A DNA stretch of 9,671 nt from contig JAQTRB010000043.1 of assembly GCA_028712015.1 (NCBI GenBank), positions 1-9,671 on the forward strand. The letters are read 5' to 3'. The DNA comes from Syntrophales bacterium (GTDB lineage: Bacteria; Desulfobacterota; Syntrophia; Syntrophales; UBA5619). Of the stretch, positions 1-4,223 are shown in pieces. A program made the position numbers and the translations under genes. Position 1 is the first letter of the stretch. Every line of letters starts with the position of its first letter. The notes beneath the pieces are model-generated. The model saw only the letters and a program-made list of their open reading frames with translations, was not told the DNA's origin and ran no database searches.

Positions 1-1962
1 GGCATGGACCAACTCGTCCAGCTCTGAATAATCGTAAGCGATCTCCCGATCGTCCATGGATACCGTTACCTCTTGCGCTTCCTCATCGATGGAGATGATC
101 CTGCCGATATCCCCGTTGTATACTTCCCTGTCGTAATTGTTTGCGATCTGCATGACCTTGTCATTGACCTTGTAGAGCCTGCCGAAGCGACGGACGCCTT
201 CATCGCCCGGATTCAGCGCGTTTTGAAGTTCGATATTCAGATTGGACGCCCCGATGATGCCCCGATGCATGGGGGTGAGCACCTGGACGTCGTCAATTGC
301 GTTAAATCCAAACCGCTTGGGAATCCTCTCCTTGACAAGATGGATGATCAGTTCCATGACTTTTTGAGGATCTTCCTGCTCGATGAAATAAAAATCATCA
401 AGCTTATCCTGAGAACTCTTTAAGTTCGGCATCTTGCCTTCATTGATCAGGTGGGCGTTGACGATGATGGAGCTTTCCCTGGCCTGCCGGAAAATCTCGT
501 TCAGTTCGACAACCGGGACCGCCTTCGATTCGATGATGTCCTTCAGGACGTTACCCGCCCCCACGGACGGCAATTGGTTGACGTCGCCCACCAGGACAAA
601 GGTTGCATGGAACGGAATGGCCTTCAGGAGATGGTGTATCAGCAGGGTGTCGATCATGGAGGTTTCATCGATGATCAGAAGGTCGCAGTCCAATGGCGAA
701 TCCCCGTTCTTCTGAAATCCCCCCTTCTTCATGCTGTATTCAAGCAGGCGATGGATGGTCTTTGCCTCATGACCGGTCGCTTCCGTCATTCTCTTGGCGG
801 CCCGGCCCGTGGGGGCGGCCAGCATGATTCTGGCCTTGATGATGGAAAATATCCGGATGATCGCATTGATGATCGTTGTCTTTCCGGTGCCGGGACCGCC
901 CGTGATGACCACGATCTTGTTGTCGGAAACGCATTTCACGGCCTCGACCTGCTTTTCGGCCAGTACAATGACGAGCTTTTCCTGCACCCATTGAACGGCC
1001 TTTCCCGAGTCGATCTTCCTGATGGCTTGCGGGGCATGAAGGAGCGTTTTCAGGCGGGCGGAGAGGCTGGTTTCCGCGACATGATATGCGGCCAGATAAA
1101 CCGCTTTGTGGTTCTCCCTGAAAGCCTCAATATCGTGGTTGAGATCCTCAATGACGATTCTCTGATCCCCGGCAATGGTCCCAATCGCCTTGACGATAAT
1201 CTCCCGGTCGATATCGAGGATCTCCTTGCATTTCTCGATCAGGGACTCATAGGGGTAATAGACATGGCCTTCATCGGTCATTTCATGGAGGACATGCAGG
1301 ATGCCCGCCTCCGCCCGGAGTTCCGAGTCCCTGGCAAACCCGATATTTTGGGCAATCTTATCGGCGGTGACGAAACCGATACCGAAGACATCGGTCGCCA
1401 GACGGTAAGGATTCTCCTTGACGATTTGAATGGATTCATTGCCGTACTGCTTGTAGATCTTGGCGGAATAGCCGGAGCTGACGCCGTGTGATTGCAGGAA
1501 AATCATGATGGATCGGATTTCTCTCTGTTCGTCCCATGCTTTTTTGATCATGCCGATCCGTTTCCTGCCGATACCTTCGATATCGGCAAGTCGTTGAATA
1601 TCATTTTCAATGATGTTCAAGGTTTCTTCCTTGAACTTCTTTACAATGCGCTTGGCCATGACCGGGCCGATGCCTTTAACCAGGCCCGATCCCAGGTATT
1701 TTTCGATCCCGTAAACCGTGGCCGGAGTGGTGCTCTGACAAAAGACAACATTGAACTGCTCGCCGTATTTGGGATGATTGCCCCATTCCCCTTTCATGGA
1801 GATGATTTCCCCGGGTGTGGGATTGACGATGTTGCCGATGACCGTCACCAGATCCTTACGGCCGTACACTTTCACCTTGGCAACGGTGTAGCTGTTCTCT
1901 TCATTGATGTAAGTGATTCGTTCGATTTGGCCGCGAAGGTCGGTGAGGTTGTCGGAAGGCAT
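1..1962 (-). CDS. recD2: RecD2 family ATP-dependent 5'-3' DNA helicase (N-terminal 654 residues, partial)
   Basis: The frame is open from an ATG at 1962 to the left edge, giving 654 residues. RecD2 proteins are usually about 720-800 residues, so only the C-terminal part, with the last helicase motif, is missing. The N-terminus has the RecD2-specific region: an OB-like segment (residues about 8-75), then helix-hairpin-helix motifs (GIGP 97-100, IEGIG 128-132, FGIGF 193-197). The helicase core has Walker A GGPGTGKT at 355-362 (K361), APTGRAAKRM after it, Walker B IIDE at 430-433, VGDVNQLPSVG, the LNEIFRQA motif, and LTPMHRG further on. By family knowledge RecD2 is a cytoplasmic SF1B helicase acting in replication-fork and mismatch repair, and it does not need RecBC. 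Upstream, AGGA lies about 11 bases before the ATG, a slightly long spacing. The gene is divergent from the next plus-strand gene. I see no frameshift. The plus-strand reading frames over it are shadows. Confidence 0.96.
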   Translation of the reverse strand, partial: MPSDNLTDLRGQIERITYINEENSYTVAKVKVYGRKDLVTVIGNIVNPTPGEIISMKGEWGNHPKYGEQFNVVFCQSTTPATVYGIEKYLGSGLVKGIGPVMAKRIVKKFKEETLNIIENDIQRLADIEGIGRKRIGMIKKAWDEQREIRSIMIFLQSHGVSSGYSAKIYKQYGNESIQIVKENPYRLATDVFGIGFVTADKIAQNIGFARDSELRAEAGILHVLHEMTDEGHVYYPYESLIEKCKEILDIDREIIVKAIGTIAGDQRIVIEDLNHDIEAFRENHKAVYLAAYHVAETSLSARLKTLLHAPQAIRKIDSGKAVQWVQEKLVIVLAEKQVEAVKCVSDNKIVVITGGPGTGKTTIINAIIRIFSIIKARIMLAAPTGRAAKRMTEATGHEAKTIHRLLEYSMKKGGFQKNGDSPLDCDLLIIDETSMIDTLLIHHLLKAIPFHATFVLVGDVNQLPSVGAGNVLKDIIESKAVPVVELNEIFRQARESSIIVNAHLINEGKMPNLKSSQDKLDDFYFIEQEDPQKVMELIIHLVKERIPKRFGFNAIDDVQVLTPMHRGIIGASNLNIELQNALNPGDEGVRRFGRLYKVNDKVMQIANNYDREVYNGDIGRIISIDEEAQEVTVSMDDREIAYDYSELDELVHA

Positions 1963-1984
1963 AGAAACAGAATTCCTGTAAATC

Positions 1985-2121
1985 GTTAGATATATTCACA
2001 TTTGATTTATTTTATGGTAATGTAAAACTATACGGTGGCGAATGCAAACCTTTTCGGCGGGGAATCGAGCCCCTGTCCGGCGGTTGACATGGACATGCCG
2101 GAGCCAATCATTGCGAATGAT
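1985..2121. promoter_or_regulatory. Divergent promoter/leader region between recD2 and the CGAxxG gene
   Basis: No gene is supported here. The recD2 side (1985-2032) is AT-rich. On the plus strand TTCACA (1995-2000), 17 bases, then TAATGT (2018-2023) is a possible but weak promoter. A second candidate is TTGACA (2084-2089), 17 bases, ATCATT (2107-2112), with a poor -10. The GC-rich half can fold: GGGG (2059-2062) with CCCC (2070-2073), TGTCC (2074-2078) with GGACA (2091-2095), and CCGGC (2077-2081) with GCCGG (2097-2101). The last two are mutually exclusive. No known riboswitch class is recognisable. Only the presence of a divergent control region is reasonably safe; the individual boxes are guesses. 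Confidence 0.35.
2107..2121. promoter_or_regulatory. Perfect 15-bp palindrome, candidate operator
   Basis: ATCATT (2107-2112), GCG, AATGAT (2116-2121) is an exact inverted repeat ending 16 bases before the chosen start of the CGAxxG gene. It overlaps the -10 position of a TTGACA at 2084-2089. Size and position suit a dimeric repressor site. There is no second copy in the window to support it, so it could be chance. Confidence 0.3.
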
Positions 2122-2137
2122 CAGTCGGGTGCGGAGA

Positions 2138-2638
2138 ATGACCAAGGAAGAGATGAGGGACAAGGCGGTCCAATTGATGATGGTGAAGCGATTCCATTGC
2201 AGTCAAGCCGTTCTTTCGGTCGGGCAGGAGAAGCTGGGCATGAATGATGGTGAAGTCATAAAAGCCATGGGGGCCTTCGGCGGGGGATTGGGAGGGAACG
2301 GAGAGGTCTGCGGCGCCATTGTCGGAGCACTGGCCGTTCTGGGGCTAAGGTTCAGCCGGGCATCGGAGGATGAGAAAGAGGACCCGAAGATGTGGTCCTA
2401 TGCCCATGAAATTCTGGAGCGATTTCAGAAGGAAATAGTCAAGAATCACGGGAGTATCCTCTGCGGGGAGATCGCACGGGTAAACTGGAAAGATCGAGAA
2501 CAGGTCAGATGTTTTTACAAGGGCGAAACCGTTCTGGAGTGCGTGAGAATTGTCGGCGACACGGCAGTGCTCGTCGGGGAGCTTCTGGAGCGGGCCACGC
2601 AACCCAAAATGGTTATGTTGCCTGTCGCGGATGAATGA
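2138..2638 (+). CDS. C_GCAxxG_C_C family putative redox protein
   Basis: This is a 166-residue protein. With the start at 2138 it begins MTKEEMRDKA, the usual kind of N-terminus for this family. Cys21 sits in HCSQAV, followed by a glycine-rich stretch (GAFGGGLGG, about 45-53) and the family's CGAxxG motif as CGAIVG at 58-63. Later cysteines are C109 (ILCGEI), C125 and C135 (LECVRIVG). The family (Pfam C_GCAxxG_C_C) is defined by four conserved cysteines and is thought to be redox-active or metal-binding; its substrate is unknown. I see no signal peptide or membrane segment, so it is probably cytoplasmic. The frame stays open upstream to an ATG at 2042, but that extension is Arg-rich and unlike the family. 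In-frame ATG 2117 and 2153 (AAGGA at 2144-2148 before the latter) are alternative starts. The next frame starts 2 bases after the stop. Confidence 0.87.
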   Translation: MTKEEMRDKAVQLMMVKRFHCSQAVLSVGQEKLGMNDGEVIKAMGAFGGGLGGNGEVCGAIVGALAVLGLRFSRASEDEKEDPKMWSYAHEILERFQKEIVKNHGSILCGEIARVNWKDREQVRCFYKGETVLECVRIVGDTAVLVGELLERATQPKMVMLPVADE

Positions 2639-2640
2639 TC

Positions 2641-2925
2641 ATGGATGCTCCTGACTCGCTGAGAGACCGCCACATCGCCGTTCGATGCTTTCAAAAAAGA
2701 GATGGATGGAGTTGATGCCGGAAAACCGAGCCGGGCGCAAAGGCTTACCGGGAAAGGCCGGAAGGCTTCTGCAAGGAATATCACGATACGATGTTACGGG
2801 AGCAATACGAAGCGGCAAAAAATGACCCGGAATCTTTTGTTGTATTGATCCAATTGGCGTATTATTATCAGGCCATGGTGATGGGTGATGGCGAAGGGGA
2901 GCGGGCCGCACCGTTCTTCAACTGA
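2641..2925 (+). pseudogene. Small reading frame interrupted by an in-frame TGA (pseudogene or second Sec candidate)
   Basis: An ATG 2 bases after the CGAxxG stop opens a 94-codon frame ending TGA at 2923-2925, broken by one in-frame TGA at 2713-2715 (codon 25). After the break the frame looks coding: GAKAYRERPEGFCKEYHD, then LREQYEAAKNDPESF and an aromatic patch AYYYQ. Around 2680-2720 the +1 frame reads more like protein (FDAFKKEMDGVDAGKPS). That suggests two compensating frameshifts, perhaps at the A6 run 2693-2698, and hence a decayed gene. Alternatively the TGA encodes selenocysteine (Ser-Sec-Cys): a weak hairpin GAGCC (2728-2732) / GGCTT (2742-2746) follows, its loop starting 17 bases after the TGA. 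A third option is that only a short product starting at ATG 2791 is made. I do not recognise a family. Pseudogene is the default reading. Confidence 0.4.
2837..2865 (+). promoter_or_regulatory. Possible sigma-70-like promoter ahead of the winged-helix gene
   Basis: TTGTTG (2837-2842), a 17-base spacer and TATTAT (2860-2865, five of six matches to TATAAT) lie about 90 bases before the ATG at 2959. The -35 box is poor and the site lies inside the interrupted reading frame, so this is a weak call. It would allow the next gene to be transcribed independently. Confidence 0.22.
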
Positions 2926-2958
2926 AAATGATTCACACGAATATAGGAGGGAAATTCC

Positions 2959-3363
2959 ATGAAAGAAAATACCCGCATCAGGTTCAACCCGGTCACGAAG
3001 GAGATCGAAGTCGAGGGATCGGAATCGTTTGTCAAGGCCTATTTCAATAAACTTCAGGGAATGGTTTCCGGATCTGCCGAAAAAAAAGCGGCGGCAAAGA
3101 AGACCGGGAAGAAGGTAAAAACGCTCAAAGCCGGTTCCCGGAGAAAAGCAGCGAAAAAAGCTCCCCGTGCAAAGAGGGTGACCAATATCGATAAAGTCGT
3201 AGGGCTCATCCAGACAAGCGCAGAGGGAATATCGACGTCGGAGTTGAAGAAGAAGACCGGATTGTCGGATCTTCAGATCTGGAGCATCGTGAATCGCACC
3301 GCCAAAGCAGGAAGGATCCGGAAGGTGAAACGGGGCGTGTATGGCGGGACGGCAATGACGTAG
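2959..3363 (+). CDS. Basic DNA-binding protein: short N-terminal domain, Lys/Ala-rich linker, C-terminal winged helix
   Basis: The gene encodes 134 residues. The start is firm: AGGAGG at 2945-2950 is 8 bases before the ATG. Three parts are visible. Residues 5-33 form a short beta/helix unit (IRFNPVTKEIEVEGSESF, then VKAYFNKLQ). Residues 38-74 are a low-complexity linker of Lys, Ala and Arg (AEKKAAAKKTGKK, KKAPRAKR), like the tails of histone H1 or other bacterial nucleoid proteins. Residues 75-128 look like a winged helix: ISTSELKKKTGLSD as helix-turn-helix, IWSIVNRTAKAGRI as the recognition helix side, and RKVKRGVYGG as the wing. I infer cytoplasmic DNA binding, either a local regulator or an architectural protein. 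There is no enzymatic motif, and no named family is recalled with certainty. An A8 run at 3080-3087 falls at the start of the linker. Confidence 0.85.
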   Translation: MKENTRIRFNPVTKEIEVEGSESFVKAYFNKLQGMVSGSAEKKAAAKKTGKKVKTLKAGSRRKAAKKAPRAKRVTNIDKVVGLIQTSAEGISTSELKKKTGLSDLQIWSIVNRTAKAGRIRKVKRGVYGGTAMT

Positions 3364-3424
3364 CCATTGGCCTGATGGTAAAAAAGAATACTTTGCCACG
3401 CCGAAATGAGACGAGCAGTAAAAA

Positions 3425-3664
3425 ATGACCGTCCATAGAATTCCTATCGATAAACTCAGCCCTGAAGCCCTGCAGGGCGTGATTCAGGAATTTATTTCCA
3501 GAGAAGGGACTGATTATGGTGAAATTGAGGTTTCCGCGGAAGCGAAGTACAGATGCGTTAAGTCCATTCTTGCAACCGGAGGGGCGGTTCTGATCTTTGA
3601 CGATGAGACCGAAACCACCAATATATTCCTGGCGAATGATGCGATGTTACAAAGTCTTGATTGA
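3425..3664 (+). CDS. yheU: UPF0270 (YheU-like) family protein
   Basis: This is a 79-residue protein that lines up over its length with E. coli YheU (72 residues) as I recall it. Shared features are the IPxxxLSPEAL opening, the central REGTDYGE signature (residues 26-33), the VKxxLxxGxAVLIFDDE segment and the ETTNIF end. The family is small, soluble and of unknown function; no catalytic residues are known. The ATG at 3425 is preceded only by an A-rich stretch (AGTAAAAA), with no clear Shine-Dalgarno. It is therefore probably poorly initiated, or coupled to transcription from upstream. It follows the winged-helix gene by 61 bases on the same strand and converges on the minus-strand small membrane protein, the two stops lying 17 bases apart. 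Confidence 0.92.
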   Translation: MTVHRIPIDKLSPEALQGVIQEFISREGTDYGEIEVSAEAKYRCVKSILATGGAVLIFDDETETTNIFLANDAMLQSLD

Positions 3665-3673
3665 CCAGGCATC

Positions 3674-3693
3674 AAAAGAGCTTATTTCAGCTC
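3674..3693 (-). terminator. Weak intrinsic terminator of the small minus-strand gene
   Basis: Read on the minus strand, GAGCT (3693-3689), a 6-base loop and AGCTC (3682-3678) form a 5-bp stem followed directly by TTTT (3677-3674). The stem contains the TAA stop of the 55-codon frame. Stem and U-tract are short, so strength is doubtful. No U-tract follows on the plus strand, so it does not obviously serve the convergent YheU-like gene. Its position supports a transcript that passes the internal TGA and stops just after TAA. Confidence 0.42.
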
Positions 3694-3849
3694 CGGTGCG
3701 GACGGCTTATCCCCGGTCGCTTTGTTCTTCTCACCCGCCGCCTGGCGGGCCTGAACCATTCAAGTCGACACCCCAAACCTCGGCAAAATCACCGTCTGAA
3801 GCAAAAACCAGACGACCACTACCCCAACGATGAGCAACAGACTCTTCAT
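3682..3849 (-). CDS. Putative small single-span membrane selenoprotein (in-frame TGA at codon 30)
   Basis: Read on the minus strand, ATG (3849-3847) follows GAGG (3860-3857) at 7 bases. Residues 1-29 are MKS, a strongly hydrophobic span (about 4-22, LLLIVGVVVVWFLLQ and on), then ILPRFGVST. Codon 30 is TGA (3762-3760). The same frame then continues for 25 codons (MVQAR at 31-35, followed by a polar Lys/Glu-rich tail, AAGEKNK onward) to TAA at 3684-3682. A perfect GC stem-loop lies 16 bases after the TGA, suiting selenocysteine insertion. The inferred product is an inner-membrane protein of 55 residues with Sec just after the membrane span, presumably redox-active; the partner is unknown. My unverified impression is that deltaproteobacteria have similar small proteins with LPxLGVxTC at this position. 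If TGA is a stop, the product is a plain 29-residue membrane peptide. Sec machinery genes are not in this window. Confidence 0.62.
3733..3750 (-). promoter_or_regulatory. Candidate bacterial SECIS element
   Basis: On the minus strand GCCCGCC (3750-3744), loop AGGC (3743-3740) and GGCGGGT (3739-3733) make a stem of six Watson-Crick pairs plus a closing G-U. The loop begins after exactly 16 bases from the TGA (3762-3760) and has G at its second position. As I remember the bacterial SECIS consensus, the apical loop should start about 16-37 bases after UGA and have a G in its first two bases. Both hold, although the distance is at the lower limit. A GC-rich coding stretch could form such a hairpin by chance. 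Confidence 0.5.
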
Positions 3850-3868
3850 CGCAATACCTCTTTCTTGT

Positions 3869-3898
3869 ATTTTATTTTTTCCACCATACACAAGGTAA
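3869..3898 (-). promoter_or_regulatory. Possible promoter of the small membrane selenoprotein gene
   Basis: On the minus strand TTACCT (3898-3893), an 18-base spacer and TAAAAT (3874-3869) stand before the gene. The -10 matches five of six consensus bases; the -35 matches about three. The implied leader is only about 12 bases and just includes the GAGG ribosome site, which makes this marginal. A TTGACT further upstream (near 3918) lacks a good -10. Confidence 0.22.
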
Positions 3899-3994
3899 TC
3901 ATTCCTGCCCAAAAGTCAAACACCCGAGAAGACGCCGTTCCCGTTCGCACCCGGAAAAGTGCCTGAAGCAGCCTGGATATGACAGGTCTTGGTC

Positions 3995-4023
3995 TTTACC
4001 TCAGCAGTTTCCCTGAATATTTT
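3995..4023 (+). promoter_or_regulatory. Candidate promoter of the addB-addA pair
   Basis: TTTACC (3995-4000), a 17-base spacer and TATTTT (4018-4023) match the sigma-70 consensus at four of six bases each. This is the best-spaced pair I find in the 370-base gap (3850-4219) that separates the minus-strand small gene from addB. It would give a leader of about 190 bases containing the 4057-4077 inverted repeat. A nearer TAAAAT (4183-4188) has only a poor -35 (TTGGTG, 15-base spacing). Confidence 0.3.
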
Positions 4024-4037
4024 TATGCGATACGCCT

Positions 4038-4223
4038 ATGCCGTTACGATATTGCATTCCCACACACGTCGTGGGAAAAACGAATCAAAATCGCCGAAGA
4101 TGTCAAAACCGGCTTCCCTTCTTCATCGAAGGAGTCTATAATCGCGAACAGCCAAATTCCTTTGGTGTGTTCATCGGGTATGTAAAATACCAGGAAGAGT
4201 TCAAGGAAAAGGTTGAGGCATGA
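4038..4223 (+). CDS. Doubtful small reading frame overlapping the addB start (ATGA)
   Basis: This 61-codon frame ends TGA at 4221-4223, sharing ATGA with the addB start, the arrangement of a translationally coupled pair. The last third looks protein-like (NSFGVFIGYVKYQEEFKEK). The first half is Arg/Asn-rich and overlaps the 4057-4077 inverted repeat, and the ATG lacks a clear ribosome site. It may be a leader peptide, the decayed end of a lost gene, or chance. I recognise no family. Confidence 0.2.
   Translation: MPLRYCIPTHVVGKTNQNRRRCQNRLPFFIEGVYNREQPNSFGVFIGYVKYQEEFKEKVEA
4057..4077. repeat. Perfect 7-bp inverted repeat in the addB leader
   Basis: TTCCCAC (4057-4063), 7 bases ACACGTC, GTGGGAA (4071-4077). 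It lies about 140 bases before the addB ATG and downstream of the best promoter candidate. No U-tract follows on either strand, so it is not an ordinary intrinsic terminator. It could be an operator or an RNA hairpin in the leader. Nothing else in the window repeats it. Confidence 0.45.

Noticed and set aside
451..1491. Long plus-strand open frame (346 codons) opposite recD2, with another at 1492-1989
   Set aside because: The minus strand encodes every RecD2 motif in order; the plus-strand translation has no recognisable family and is a codon-usage shadow.
2036..2062. GCAAACC sequence reminiscent of a c-di-GMP-I (GEMM) riboswitch
   Set aside because: The rest of the aptamer (the ACGCAAAGCC segment and the receptor stem) is absent.
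2059..2080. tRNA T-arm-like string (GAATCGAGCCCC)
   Set aside because: There is no acceptor stem, anticodon arm or D-arm around it.
2794..3399. 201-codon minus-strand frame opposite the winged-helix gene
   Set aside because: The plus-strand gene has an AGGAGG site and a domain structure; the antisense translation is Cys/Phe/Leu-rich noise from A-rich codons.
3733..3750. The GC hairpin as a plus-strand terminator of the YheU-like gene
   Set aside because: No U-tract follows it on the plus strand; its position relative to the minus-strand TGA is more telling.
3661..3966. Plus-strand frames of about 78-101 codons after the YheU-like gene
   Set aside because: They run antisense to the better supported small membrane protein and are rich in Pro/His/Arg with no family signal.
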